From: Hoylesella oralis ATCC 33269
GTDB taxonomy: Bacteria > Bacteroidota > Bacteroidia > Bacteroidales > Bacteroidaceae
Assembly (NCBI RefSeq): GCF_000185145.2
Contig: NZ_GL833119.1
Location: 1,108,668 to 1,172,667, forward strand
Reading direction: 5' to 3'
DNA: 64,000 nucleotides
Shown: one piece after another, positions 44,613 through 55,079 of the stretch
Position numbering within the stretch: position 1 is the stretch's first letter
Layout of the letters: each line of letters begins with the position of its first letter
Made by a program: the position numbers and the translations under genes
The notes under the pieces: model-generated
Databases searched by the model: none
The model's input: only the letters and a program-made list of their open reading frames with translations
What the model was told of the DNA's origin: nothing

Positions 44613-45210
44613 ACTGCAAGAAAAGGACATGATCGGTATTCCTTGGATGCTGGCCTTTTCTCTTCGCCCTCTCGGGTGTTATCTCCGGCAGGATATCATC
44701 TGGAACAAAACGAATGCTATGCCCGAATCCGTAAAGGACCGCTGCACGAGAAGCCATGAATATATATTTCTGCTATCGAAATCGAAAACGTATTATTTCG
44801 ACCACGAGGCGATGCGGGAGCCGGCTGTTTATGGTCCGAAAGACAGTAAAAATATACTTTCGGCAAGATATGGAGGCAAAAAATACACGGCTATGCCGGA
44901 AAAGTTCTACCGAACCAAAGGCAAAAACGCTTACGCTTACACCGGTTATAAAAACAAGCGCGATGTATGGACGGTGAGCGTCCGTCCGTTCAGTAGCGCA
45001 CATTTTGCGACTTTTCCCGAGAAGCTCATCACCCCCTGCATTCTTGCCGGCTGCCCCGAGGGCGGCATCGTCCTCGATCCTTTCATGGGCTCCGGCACGA
45101 CGGCGAAAGTAGCCTTGGAACATAATCGTAATTTCATCGGCTTCGAGCTCAATCCATCTTACATTGACATTGCGAAAGAAAGACTGAGAGATAAAATACT
45201 CTTGAAATAA
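44539..45210 (+). pseudogene. 5'-truncated DNA methyltransferase (prophage left-end remnant)
   Basis: This is the C-terminal two thirds of a phage-type site-specific DNA methyltransferase of the N6-adenine/N4-cytosine group. Recognisable parts are DMIGIPWMLAF, YLRQDIIWNKTNAMPESVKDRC, SHEYIFLLSKSKTYYFD and the SAM motif LDPFMGSGTT. The N-terminal third, which holds the catalytic (D/S)PPY motif in this arrangement, is absent, and the first 25 or so codons up to about 44610 do not look like methyltransferase. It was probably cut by a deletion and should be inactive. Intact phage genes begin after it. Confidence 0.8.
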
Positions 45211-45242
45211 TTTGTAAATGTCATTCGTAAATTTTATATTTG
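45211..45242 (+). promoter_or_regulatory. Promoter of the small membrane protein gene
   Basis: TTTG (45211-45214), exactly 20 bp, then TATATTTG (45235-45242). It ends 24 bp before ATG 45267. Confidence 0.7.
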
Positions 45243-45266
45243 TAACGATTTAAATAAAAAATAATT

Positions 45267-45512
45267 ATGCTACTTTTTTATCTTGTATATGCCGTATTTC
45301 TGTTACTCCTCTCCCCACGTATGGTTTCCGGTACGGGATGTACAGGTTTTCTGCTTTATTTTGTCGTAAGCATTGCGGTTCCATTTTTGGGTTGTATCGC
45401 ATGGGCCTACCTCTTTGCTCCCAATAATCGTTCGCAAGCCTTTCGTGTAGCTTTTGCGAGCCATATACTTTTTGCTTCTCTCATTCTTATATATTTCCTT
45501 TCTCTCGCCTAA
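45267..45512 (+). CDS. Small membrane protein (81 residues)
   Basis: The 81-residue protein is mostly hydrophobic, with three candidate membrane segments (about residues 3-16, 26-48 and 60-80). I do not recognise a family. A near-consensus promoter precedes it and a short hairpin with a T-run (CGCC/GGCG, 45506-45521) overlaps its stop codon, so it looks like an independent single-gene unit. Being small, hydrophobic and first after the methyltransferase fragment, it could be a phage cargo gene such as a superinfection-exclusion or holin-like protein, but nothing shows this. Confidence 0.6.
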   Translation: MLLFYLVYAVFLLLLSPRMVSGTGCTGFLLYFVVSIAVPFLGCIAWAYLFAPNNRSQAFRVAFASHILFASLILIYFLSLA

Positions 45513-45521
45513 AGGCGTTTT
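45506..45521 (+). terminator. Short terminator of the small membrane protein gene
   Basis: A 4-bp GC stem (CGCC/GGCG) with a TAAA loop, overlapping the stop codon, followed by TTTT. It is weak by stem length but well placed. Confidence 0.4.
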
Positions 45522-45531
45522 CGCCCTGTCC

Positions 45532-45582
45532 TTTCATTACTTCTCCTCTCTTATTATATTTGCATCATTAATTTGCAAATAT
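45532..45582 (+). promoter_or_regulatory. Promoter with overlapping inverted repeat before the tail genes
   Basis: TTTC (45532-45535), 19 bp, TATATTTG (45555-45562). A 9-bp inverted repeat, ATATTTGCA (45557-45565) and TGCAAATAT (45574-45582), spans the -7 box and the first bases of the start codon at 45581. This placement suits an operator that blocks transcription; it is too close to the transcription start to act mainly as an RNA hairpin. Confidence 0.6.
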
Positions 45583-46008
45583 GATAACAGACAACCTTAT
45601 TCGTAACAAATTCATTCACGAGACAGTTAAACGCGGAATAAACAAGATTTATTCCATCCAAGAGCAGGTTGTGCGTGACAATTATGAGTTGCGAACGGGA
45701 CGTCTGATTGCATCTTTGTCTTCCCACACTTTCAGCGCTTCCGAGCAAGGTTTTACGCGCGTTTTTTTGTCCGAATTCTTCCTTATCTCCGCTTTCTCGA
45801 TATGGCTTACAGGTTACGCAACGACCGAATCTCAAAGCATAGGCGTGCCAACCTTGCTCTCTATAATAGGGTTGTCTGGGGCGTTCTTTATCATGAGGTG
45901 TTCCCCGAACTTTCCTATGGCTTTACGGACGAAGTAAGAAATCAGGTTGGGAGAGAACTTAGAGATATTTTTGAAACGGACGTACGAACTCACTTTAAGG
46001 TTAATTGA
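45581..46008 (+). pseudogene. Phage morphogenesis-like gene before the tape measure, split at a T7 run
   Basis: Two frames make one protein. Bases 45581-45768 encode the N-terminal part (MITDNLIRNKFIHETVKRGI to FTRVF) and the other frame continues VRILPYLRFLDMAYR to the end at 46008. The break is the T7 run at 45762-45768; one more T joins them into a 142-residue protein without any stop. Without it, the first frame runs on to 45937 with unrelated sequence. The protein is small and basic and lies just before the tape measure gene, with a 4-bp overlap, as tail-assembly genes do. I cannot assign an exact role. It is either broken or affected by a sequencing error. Confidence 0.75.
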
Positions 46009-49000
46009 TTATGGCAAACAAACATCTCTCTGAAGACGAAATAAAATATGTCATCAGCGCCGAGACTTCAAAAGCGCAACAAGAGATACACAAACTCGGA
46101 AAAGAAACCGCCTCTTTACGCAAGGAGGAGAAAGCACGTCGGCAGGCAATGATTGAACTTGAAGCTGCCGGCAAGAAAAACTCCGAACAATACATCAAAC
46201 TTAAGGAAGAATGTAAGGCTTATACCAAAGAAATTGCTGAGAACGAGAAAAAAATGAAAGATCTTAGATCCTCTCTCGATGTCTCGGTCTTGACTATGAA
46301 TCAGCTCAAAAAGTACGCCAAGGAACTGAGAACTGAACTCGACAATACTTCAAAGGCGGCCAATCCCAAACAATATGCCGAGCTCGAAACTCGACTACAA
46401 GGCGTAGGTTCCCGAATGGAAGAATTAAAAGTCAATTCCAAAAGTTTGAGAGAAACTTTTATCAATGCCACCTCACTCAGCGTTATGGTCGGCAATGTCA
46501 TGACAAAACTCGGCGAGCTTTTCGGATCGTGGCTTCATAAAATTTCCGGTTATATTTCCGACACAGTTTCCAAAAGTGTCGAACTGGCAGAATCTGCCGA
46601 CGGTATCACTCATGCTTTTGAGAAGATAGATCGTCCCGGGTATCTCGAGAGTTTGCGAAAAGCTACTAAGGGAACGGTATCCGATATCGAGCTGATGAAA
46701 GCTGCTGTCAAGGCGAAAGATTTTCGTATTCCACTCGAAGACCTTGGCAAGTATCTTGCTTTCGCGCAGCTCAAGGCTCAGCAGACCGGTCAATCTCTTG
46801 ACTATATGGTCGATTCTATCGTTACCGGACTTGGGCGGAAATCGCCCTTGATTCTCGACAATCTCGGTCTTTCGGCCGCCGAGATAGGAGAGAAAACCAA
46901 AAAGACGGGTGATTTTATGAAAGGTGTCGCCTCTATCGTTGAAAACCAACTGGCTGCCGCCGGCGAGACATATATCTCGGCTGCTGATCGTGCTGCGCAG
47001 CGTACTGTCGCCTTAAAAAATGCGCAAAAGTCTCTTGGCGATGCCCTTCTTCCGTTGCAAGAAGAATTTTCCGATCTTTACGGAAGAATTCAGTTGTCCA
47101 TTATCAATGTTATCAAATATCTTGTACAGCATCGCGATACTTTGATTGCACTCGGCAAAGGCGTCGCCGTTCTTACAGCAACTTATCTCGCCTATGTCGC
47201 AGGGCAAAAAATGTCTTATTTATGGGGGCTTCGTGTCGTAGCTGTCAGTAAACTTAAAGCAGCCGCTGTTGCCGTCGAGAATGTCGTGCTCGAGCTTTCC
47301 GTTCTGCGTCACTCCGTACTCAATAAGACGATGACAAAGTCTATTGCCTTACAAAAAGCATTTAATGTCGTTCTTAAACTTAGTCCTTGGGGACTTATTC
47401 TCGGCAGCATCACGCTCGTTGTCGGTGCGCTGCTCATGTTCAATAAGCGTACTGATGCGGCCACTGTGGCACAGAAGAAACTCAAGGACATTCAGTCAGA
47501 AGCCAGTCGAAAGGTGGAGGAAGAGCGCATTAAGATAGAGATGCTCACCAAGCGCATCCATGACAATTCACTTTCCCTTGCCGAGCGTCAGGACGCTATT
47601 GCTGCCTTACAGAAGATAGTCCCCGATTACACGGCCAAACTTACTCGTGAAGGAAAAGTCTACGACGAAAACACACGCGCCTTGACACGTTATCTCAATG
47701 CCCTCAAAGAAAAGGCTTTGTTGGAGGGAGCGCAGTCTGCCATCAAAGACTTAGGCAAGCAAAAGGCAGAATTGATTATCAAACAGCGCCAACAGCAAAA
47801 AGAACTGGATGACCTTAAGAAGGAACAGTCCAACTTTGCGAAAAATAATGCCGGTCGTCCACAGACTTCTGGTGGTGCCGTTGCTCCTGGTTATGTCAAT
47901 GCTGCAATTAGCTATTCAGGCAACGTATCAGCGATGTCACGTCAATTGCAAGATACAGCGGATAAAATAAAAGTCATAGACACCTCCCTTGATATTATTG
48001 GGAAGGAGTTTGGCAAAAAGCTATTTACAGCAGATGATGAAGGTAGTGGCAACTCCAGTACCAATATTGGCACGATCGGAGCTGCTCTCGATGCCATTAA
48101 AAAAAGATAGAAGCCCTGAAATCCAAAAGACTTACCATCAAGATTGGCGATACCAAGGGCTTGAAGGCTATCGATAGGCAGATTGCCCAACTGGAAGACA
48201 GGAAGGCTCGACTGGAGTATAAATCAGGGGGAGGCAAGAACAAGAAGAATAAAACATCCACCCCCGATGATACCGCTGCAAAACAATTCTCTCATGACCG
48301 CGAACAGGATTTGAGTGATGCCAAACGTGCTTATCAAGAAGACTTGAATGCCTTGCAGAAGGCGCTTGCCGAAAAGAAACTCACGCAACAGCAGTATAAC
48401 GCTTTTGTTTCGGCACTTGCCATTGAGCATCAGAACAATCTTCTTGCCATTGAAACATCCTATCAGGAGCGCTCGCAAAACATACAGATAAAGGACGCTT
48501 CCAAAAAGAAATCCCTGCAGGAAAGTCAGGACAAGGCTGTCCTCGATCAGAAGCAGGCTGCAGCGAGCGCATACATAGAAGCGGAGAAACAGTATTATGG
48601 AAATCTGGATAAAATCAGGGAGATGTCAAAATCTTCCCAACCGCAGACGCTGCAGCAGGAACTCGATGCCAAGCTGCTCATCCTCGACGGATATTACAAG
48701 GCTTCTCTGCAATTGGCCAAGGATGACGGCGAGCGGCAGAAGCAGATAACGGAAGCCTACGAAAAGGCGAAGGCGCAAATCGTATCGGAATGGACGACGA
48801 AGACCGAAGAACATAAGTATCAAGTCCGTCAGCAATATGGTCTAACGACTTTTGATGAATATATTGCCAAAGAGAAACAAAGAAGGAAGAACGATTACGA
48901 TAACGGTTCTCTCTCCGAGCAGCAGTATAAACAATCTGTTGTGAATCTCGAAAAGGATGCCGAGGAACACCGCCTCCAAATTCGCCAGCAGTACGGACTT

Positions 49001-50017
49001 GCGTCACAAAAGGAACTCTATAATGCGGAGCTTGCCCAGCTCAAGCAGCATCTCGATAACAAGGAGATATCCGAAGAAGAATATGAAGAAGCTGTCAAGC
49101 AGATGAAGATCGCCAAGTACAAAGAGATATTCGATTATTACAGCAATCTCTTCGGCGGGGCCATCCAGTCTCTCCAAGATGCCGAGGCAGCCAATGTCGA
49201 TGCCAAATACGATGCGGAAATAGAGGCTGCCAAGAATGCCGGCAAGGATACTACCGAGCTGGAAAAGAAAAAGGCGAATGAAAAATTGAAGATACAAAAG
49301 AAGTATGCGGATGTCAACTTTGCTATCAAGGCGTCGCAGATTATCTCCGATACTGCCGTGTCGATCATGAAGGCTTACGGAGAGCTCGGTCCTATCGCCG
49401 GTTCGGTGGCGGCTGCTCTGATGGGCGTCACGGGCGCCGCACAACTCAAGGCTGCCAATGCCGAACGGCAGAAAGTCAAAAAAATGACGCTGAATGGTGC
49501 AGGGGGCTCTCAAACCGCCGCTCGTGTCGCCACGGGATTGGAGAGTGGCGGCAGCATCGATGTCGAGCGCGAGCAGGATGGCAAGCGCTTCCATGCAGCT
49601 TACGAGCCTATGAAGCGTGGTTTTGTGGATAAGCCTACCGTCATCGTCGGCGAAGGGGCGTACGGCCGAAGCCGTGAATGGGTTGCCTCCAATGCCGCCG
49701 TCGAGAACCCCACCGTTGCCCCGCTCATCGATATTATCGACCGTGCCCAGCGTGCCGGCACCATCCGCACGCTCGACATGAACAAATGGCTCATCCAGCA
49801 AGCGCAGGGACGCGTTTCCGGCGGTTTCGTCGGCGCGTCCTCTCCCATTGCAGGGCAGGGGCAAGGGAATGAATCTCGAAACGATAAGCTCCTTGCCCGC
49901 CTTGCCGACGCCATCGACCGGCTTTCCAATGATGGTATCCCTGCCTACGTAGGTATCGACGAGCTGGATGCCAAACAGAAAATCCGTGAACGATACCGTA
50001 ATATAGGACGAAAGTAA
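46005..50017 (+). pseudogene. Phage tail tape measure gene, split at an A7 run
   Basis: The first frame (46005-48110, 701 residues) starts with a coiled-coil (residues 15-90) and contains tape-measure features: VMVGNVMTKLGELFGSW, a TGLGRKSPLILDNLGLS block, and two hydrophobic segments (about 380-400 and 455-475). The second frame continues from about 48101 to 50017, with long helical coiled-coil, a repeated unit and a glycine-rich end. The A7 run at 48099-48105 separates them. One extra A gives ...DAIKKKIEALKSKR... and one protein of about 1337 residues. The tape measure sets tail length and assists DNA entry. As it stands it would end at 48110, removing the C-terminal half. Confidence 0.85.
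48811..49115 (+). repeat. Tandem internal repeat in the tape measure protein
   Basis: Two adjacent units of about 52 residues, each starting with a (V/I)RQQYGL motif (QVRQQYGLTTFDEY and QIRQQYGLASQKELY) and each holding a (L/I)S(E)(E/Q)(E/Q)Y block. They lie in the second half of the split gene. Confidence 0.65.
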
Positions 50018-50018
50018 G

Positions 50019-52127
50019 ATGAAAATAACGAATCTTAAAAAAGGAGAGGATTACCAGCTCTCCGCCGATGCCAAGCTGGAAGTGGAGCGTGTCAATCCGT
50101 TTTTTAACGATTGGGGAGAAATGACGGTCCCTATGGATATGCCCGCCTCGGAGCATAACCGCCGCCTGCTCGACTACCCCGACATGTTCGGCCGGCGTGA
50201 AAAAATGATTGTGGCGGAAACGAGTATTCAGGATGGCGAGTACCACGCCCAGTGCCGGCAGGTCGTTATCTCCGCTACGCGCAAAGGAAGCATCTCTACA
50301 TCTTTTTATATCAATGACGGCTCTTTCTATTCCCGTATCCGGAATGTCAAGCTGAAGGATATCTTCAAGAACGAATTCGTTCCGGACGTAGACACGGTGG
50401 AACAGGGCATAGAGTTCTGCCGTAAGCTGCGTGACGGCAGCCATCCGCGGTATGCGATATTCCCCGTGCTGGTCGACGATGATTCGGGCATCGACGGAGG
50501 GATGAACTACAAGGTTATCAATGCCTATGGCAAAGAAGATATATTGAAAAAACGGGAGGTGCAAATACCGGGCGGGGGTACCGGCTATTTCATCCTCGCA
50601 CAGGCATTCTTTCCCAACGAGACGGGGGAAGGGTGCGACTTTTACAACGCCGTCGGGCGCACGGAATATGTCAACCAGATACCCGTCACGCTGCCGGCAG
50701 GGTATTATATAACCCCGTTCGTCAGGGCCAACTATGTATTGGAGCGTATCTTCCGATATTTCGGATATACGCTGAAAGATAATTTTTTCACGAAGACCGA
50801 TCCTTTCAGGGACATGGTTATCCTTAACAACGTCATCGACGTGCTTGCAAACGGCAAGATTAAAGTTGCAGATCTGGTACCGGATATAACCTGCACGGAC
50901 TTTCTTTCCGTTTTCCGTAAGAAATTCTGTTGCGAGTTCACTTCCGATGAAGGCTCGCGCACTGCCGATGTCATATTCCTGCGCGAGGCGCTTGGCAGCC
51001 GCCCTGTCGCCGATCTCACCCGCTCTTTGGTGGAAGAACCTACTATTTCATACAAGTCTTCCAAGGATTTTAAACGCATAGTATTGTCTTCCAAAGATGC
51101 CGTGTCACCCGAATCCACTGACAACTATGACGATCTGGGCGATATGTCGAAGTCGGCGCCCGACGCATACCTCGACATGGCAACCGGCGCTTTTTACAAA
51201 GACGGCTTTTCCGGCGACTACCGTGTCGTTACTAAAATCGGCGAGGCGTCGCAGTCTTACAATACGGGCGAAGATATGGATACGCAGGAAATAGAAGTGC
51301 CCGACTGTATCCCCGAGTTCCGCACGCTACAGTATTCGGGTCAGGTCGATGATACCGATTACATCTACACGATGGGCACGTTGCTTTATATCGGCAGTTA
51401 CAGCACACTCAACTCCAAGATGGTAGTCGCGGAGGTGGACAATCAGGAGGCTTCCGATAAAACCGGCAAGCTCCTTCCCATGCTGGCGTTTGCGTATATG
51501 TCGGCAAGCGGCAAGCCGGCCGGCACCATATCGCCTTGCGACCTGCAGCTTGCCCACCACCCGCGTATTTTTGATTACGCCCTTTATTACAACGGCACCT
51601 ACGGCATTTTTGAGAAATTCTACCGAGACTACGACACGCTGCTTCGTAACGCTTTGCAGGAAATGAAGATGAAGTTGCTGCTTTCGCAGTCGGAGAAACA
51701 GAACCTGCCGGCTCATGCCAAAGTAATCGTAAGAGGCGTACCTTTCTTTTTTAATAAACTGAAGTTCACCCTCGGCGGTAAGAACGAACCTATGGAGAGC
51801 GATCTGCGCACTGTCACGCTCTCTGAGCCCGTAGTAAGCTCTCCGTATATAAGCGATATCTTTCCGGCGATGTCTGCGGGTTACCAATGGGTGGGAAAGA
51901 TCAGGCAGACGGAAGTCGGCAGTGGCGATTATGACAGTGCGGGCATCGATAAGGATAGAACCTTCCGCACCGTCTATCCTCCTATACCCTCTGCAAGCTG
52001 GGTGGGAAAACAATACGGAAAGCAGGTGTCCTACACATCGCAGCAGCTCAAGCACAGAACTTTCTTCCGACATTCGAAGTGGAAGTACACCAAGACGGAG
52101 GTATGGCTGGAGTGCGAAGCCAAGTAG
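50019..52127 (+). CDS. Phage minor tail protein (large, Bacteroidetes type)
   Basis: The 702-residue protein starts one base after the tape measure stop codon. It has no signal peptide or membrane segment and is beta-rich, with an opening (LSADAKLEVERVNPFFNDWGEMTVPMDMPASEHNRRLL) that is common to tail proteins directly after the tape measure in Bacteroidetes siphophages. Its position suggests a distal tail or baseplate-hub role, and I cannot assign a homolog by name. It appears full length and intact. Confidence 0.7.
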   Translation: MKITNLKKGEDYQLSADAKLEVERVNPFFNDWGEMTVPMDMPASEHNRRLLDYPDMFGRREKMIVAETSIQDGEYHAQCRQVVISATRKGSISTSFYINDGSFYSRIRNVKLKDIFKNEFVPDVDTVEQGIEFCRKLRDGSHPRYAIFPVLVDDDSGIDGGMNYKVINAYGKEDILKKREVQIPGGGTGYFILAQAFFPNETGEGCDFYNAVGRTEYVNQIPVTLPAGYYITPFVRANYVLERIFRYFGYTLKDNFFTKTDPFRDMVILNNVIDVLANGKIKVADLVPDITCTDFLSVFRKKFCCEFTSDEGSRTADVIFLREALGSRPVADLTRSLVEEPTISYKSSKDFKRIVLSSKDAVSPESTDNYDDLGDMSKSAPDAYLDMATGAFYKDGFSGDYRVVTKIGEASQSYNTGEDMDTQEIEVPDCIPEFRTLQYSGQVDDTDYIYTMGTLLYIGSYSTLNSKMVVAEVDNQEASDKTGKLLPMLAFAYMSASGKPAGTISPCDLQLAHHPRIFDYALYYNGTYGIFEKFYRDYDTLLRNALQEMKMKLLLSQSEKQNLPAHAKVIVRGVPFFFNKLKFTLGGKNEPMESDLRTVTLSEPVVSSPYISDIFPAMSAGYQWVGKIRQTEVGSGDYDSAGIDKDRTFRTVYPPIPSASWVGKQYGKQVSYTSQQLKHRTFFRHSKWKYTKTEVWLECEAK

Positions 52128-52201
52128 TGTCCTTTTTCGATGCCTTCCGAATGCTTACTTTTGTATTGAAAGCCAATTATTAAGAATCATGAATTGATGA
52201 T

Positions 52202-55021
52202 ATGGATATATTGAAAAGTCCCGACGCTCTTAGTCTGTGCGGAAATATAAAACATTTTGTCATATCTTCCGAGCGGGAGGTATATTTTGCGCTGAAAGAT
52301 ATGTCGACGGGCGGCACGATCGTCGAGCATACTTATACGCCGAGCAACATCGGACGTATCGAAGTCGATGTGAGAGATATCATACTGCCGCTGCTGTCTT
52401 TCGATTTGCGGAACGTCTTGGAGCCGTATCGCCAGCCCGACATCGTCAGGACATTCGAGGTAGTCATTCAGGCTGCCGGCCTGTCCGCCCCGCAAGAACA
52501 GCCGTACCGCAAGGAATTTACCGTCATCAGGAGCGGTGTCGATGAACTTGCCGAGACGGCCGACAGCTTTTTAAAGCAAAATTTTCTCACTTGGCAGCCC
52601 AACGTGAAAGCGGTTACGTATTATACTCCGGAATATCTCACTTACTACGCCATCGCCGCCGTAACGGTAAAATGCAAGGCTCATCTCGATACGGAAGATA
52701 AAGAAATCGTGCTGGCGCAGTTCGGCGGGGGAGAATGCTGGACCATCCCCGTGCAGTATGCGGTTATTTCGGGCAAGGTCGGCGCGTTGCCCCAATATTA
52801 CGATATATGGGTGGAAAACGCCGCCGGAGAGAGGCTGACGTATATCCAGAGGTATTATGCTTCCGACATGCGCTCGGAAGCGGAAGCGTGGATACTCTTC
52901 GAAAATTCCCTTGGCGGCATCGACACATTTCGTGCCTATGGGGAGAGCGAGAATACCGCCGAGCATACGCATAACGTGGCGGAGATAGAAGAGGTCGCTG
53001 AAGAATACCGTGTCGACACTACGCGAAAGTTCAAAAAGAATACGGGGTTTCTCGACAAAAAAGAACGTATATGGCTGCTGGATTTTTTCCCGTCGCTTGC
53101 CAAATACATATACACGGCATCCCATCTGCGGCGCATCGTCGTGACGGAAAGCGACGTCGATTATCAGGCGCTGGAGCTTCCCACCAATTACAATTTTACA
53201 TATAAGTATGCCGATGCGAAACCGTATCTGAATATACCGCGTATCGACAAACCGTTAGAGGCTCTCTCCATTAAAGTGCCGGATGTCGGCTCTTTTACGG
53301 TCGCCCCTCGCTTGGCTGAGTTTCCCGCACTCCCGCTGAGCGAAGGGGCGCTCTTTCCTGTTCAGGATCCTTATTCGGAGGCATGGAATACGACTACCGC
53401 CGGCGCCTTGGCTTCGTTCATCGTAAAAATAATCGCCTCGGCTTATAAGGGAGGCGGGGCGATAGGGCATACTCATCCGAACATGAGCGTGCTCGACGCC
53501 CTGAGCTTCATGGGCGACTACCTGCTCAAAAATGCGAAAAAGATATCTGCAGGTTTCGCTGACACGGCGGGGACGGCCGATACGCTCGCCGCACTGAGCG
53601 ATGACTGGAAGAAAATCCTGCGTAAAGATATTCCGGATGCCGCATTGAAGTTGATTACCTTTCTTGAAGGCGTCGGCTTCGGTGACAATGGACGGTATTC
53701 CATCGACGGGCAGGGCATCGCCGATCTTGCCGGCGCTGTCGTTTCGGATTTTTTAAAGTCATCGAATTACAACGCTTCCGCTCAGAAAGGATTCGGTTTC
53801 GATGCGGATGGACGCGGCGGCTACCGCCTTTCTTTAAAAGATTTGTTGGTGTGGGGCAAGGCGACTTTTCATAATCTGGAGCTTCGCACGATGTCGTATG
53901 TCGCAGGCAACTACCGTATTTCGGGCGCCGGATCGAAAATCGCATACGTGCGGTGGATGGATAAAAACGGGAAGACCACACAGGACGTTTCGCAGACGGT
54001 TGCTTTCCGTTGCTACATCCTTGCCGATGACGGTACCATGGCCACGCGTAATTTTTGGGAGGTGGACGATCAGGCGAAGGCGGAAGAATTCAATATTGAG
54101 CCGGGCGTCTATCAGGATGTTGCCAACCGGCAATATTGGCGCAAGGTGATAGCTGTATCTGCTGACAATGCAGCGATTATGAGCGACGAAGGTGCCGACC
54201 TGTTTCCCGGCAAGAAATTCGCATGGATAGACTTGAGCAAAGGTGACTGCACGGACATGGTCCGTAAGGCGGACGATCCTGTTCGTGACGATTATCCGAA
54301 AGCCGGCGACAGCATCGTGCAGTCGGGTAACCGCACCAAGCCGTCGCGGCAGGGATTTATCGATATCAATTCTACCGGCGAACATGGCGCCGGCATCGTC
54401 ATCTACAAGGATGTCAATTCTTACACTTTGGATGGTAAGATTGTCGGCGACATGAGCAAGGACGGCTTTCTTTTCGAATCAAGATTTTTCAGACTCATCA
54501 CATCCGGTGGCACCGTGCCTCTTCCTGTTGACCTTGGAGAATGGTACAGGGGAATGAAATGCGAATATTACAACCGCGTGTCGCATCTCGGTTCCCTTTG
54601 GCTGTGCATCGCCCCCGAAGGCGTTGTCGTTACCGAAGAGCCGAAAGACGGTTCTGCGGTATGGCAAAAGCAGGTGTCGCGCGGGGAGAAAGGCGATAAG
54701 GGCGATGCTGCCATCGAACTGCACCTCGACATTGTCAGGGGCGACATGTTTTACCGCGAGGGGCAGGGCTTTGTTGCCGAGCTCAAGGCGACCGTCATCC
54801 AAGGCGGCAAGGACCTCACGCCTACGCTGCACGCCTCGCAGATGGTATGGACACGCGAGAGCGAAGACGCTGCGGGCGACGAAGAGTGGAACGCCCGCCA
54901 CCGCGGCATCGGCGACAGCGTCACCATTACGACGGATGACCTGACGGAGGTCACTGCCGTTGTGCTCACGCTTTATAACAAGGACGGTACCCTGTCGGCA
55001 TCCGAAGCGGTGACGTTCTGA
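52202..55021 (+). CDS. Phage tail protein with a collagen-like tract
   Basis: The 939-residue protein follows the minor tail protein. Residues about 1-380 form a beta-rich baseplate-like part, 395-560 contain an alanine- and glycine-rich region (TAGTADTLAALSDDWKK), and residues about 828-836 hold a short collagen-like GEKGDKGDA tract. The final 100 residues form a separate domain. Collagen-like repeats are common in fibre proteins of tailed phages. It is probably a tail-tip or fibre-anchor protein with no visible defect. Confidence 0.7.
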   Translation: MDILKSPDALSLCGNIKHFVISSEREVYFALKDMSTGGTIVEHTYTPSNIGRIEVDVRDIILPLLSFDLRNVLEPYRQPDIVRTFEVVIQAAGLSAPQEQPYRKEFTVIRSGVDELAETADSFLKQNFLTWQPNVKAVTYYTPEYLTYYAIAAVTVKCKAHLDTEDKEIVLAQFGGGECWTIPVQYAVISGKVGALPQYYDIWVENAAGERLTYIQRYYASDMRSEAEAWILFENSLGGIDTFRAYGESENTAEHTHNVAEIEEVAEEYRVDTTRKFKKNTGFLDKKERIWLLDFFPSLAKYIYTASHLRRIVVTESDVDYQALELPTNYNFTYKYADAKPYLNIPRIDKPLEALSIKVPDVGSFTVAPRLAEFPALPLSEGALFPVQDPYSEAWNTTTAGALASFIVKIIASAYKGGGAIGHTHPNMSVLDALSFMGDYLLKNAKKISAGFADTAGTADTLAALSDDWKKILRKDIPDAALKLITFLEGVGFGDNGRYSIDGQGIADLAGAVVSDFLKSSNYNASAQKGFGFDADGRGGYRLSLKDLLVWGKATFHNLELRTMSYVAGNYRISGAGSKIAYVRWMDKNGKTTQDVSQTVAFRCYILADDGTMATRNFWEVDDQAKAEEFNIEPGVYQDVANRQYWRKVIAVSADNAAIMSDEGADLFPGKKFAWIDLSKGDCTDMVRKADDPVRDDYPKAGDSIVQSGNRTKPSRQGFIDINSTGEHGAGIVIYKDVNSYTLDGKIVGDMSKDGFLFESRFFRLITSGGTVPLPVDLGEWYRGMKCEYYNRVSHLGSLWLCIAPEGVVVTEEPKDGSAVWQKQVSRGEKGDKGDAAIELHLDIVRGDMFYREGQGFVAELKATVIQGGKDLTPTLHASQMVWTRESEDAAGDEEWNARHRGIGDSVTITTDDLTEVTAVVLTLYNKDGTLSASEAVTF

Positions 55022-55079
55022 CGGCATTCGAATAATAATAAAACAGCAATAAAATAACATTCAAATCAAAAAAATCATT

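Noticed and set aside
45802..46008. The second half of the gene before the tape measure read as a separate gene
   Set aside because: Its start lies in the middle of a continuous protein once one T is added, and it has no ribosome site or promoter of its own.
48099..48106. Programmed -1 frameshifting in the tape measure gene
   Set aside because: The slippery bases are not in the phase needed for a standard tandem-slip heptamer, and this type of shift is known for tail chaperones rather than tape measure genes; loss of one base or polymerase slippage explains it better.
49004..49864. A long minus-strand frame opposite the tape measure gene
   Set aside because: It lies wholly inside the tape measure coding sequence, its protein shows no family, and codon phase makes such mirror frames common in this GC-rich part.
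51327..52073. Minus-strand frame opposite the minor tail protein
   Set aside because: Same reasons: no domain, no start context, and complete overlap with an intact plus-strand gene.
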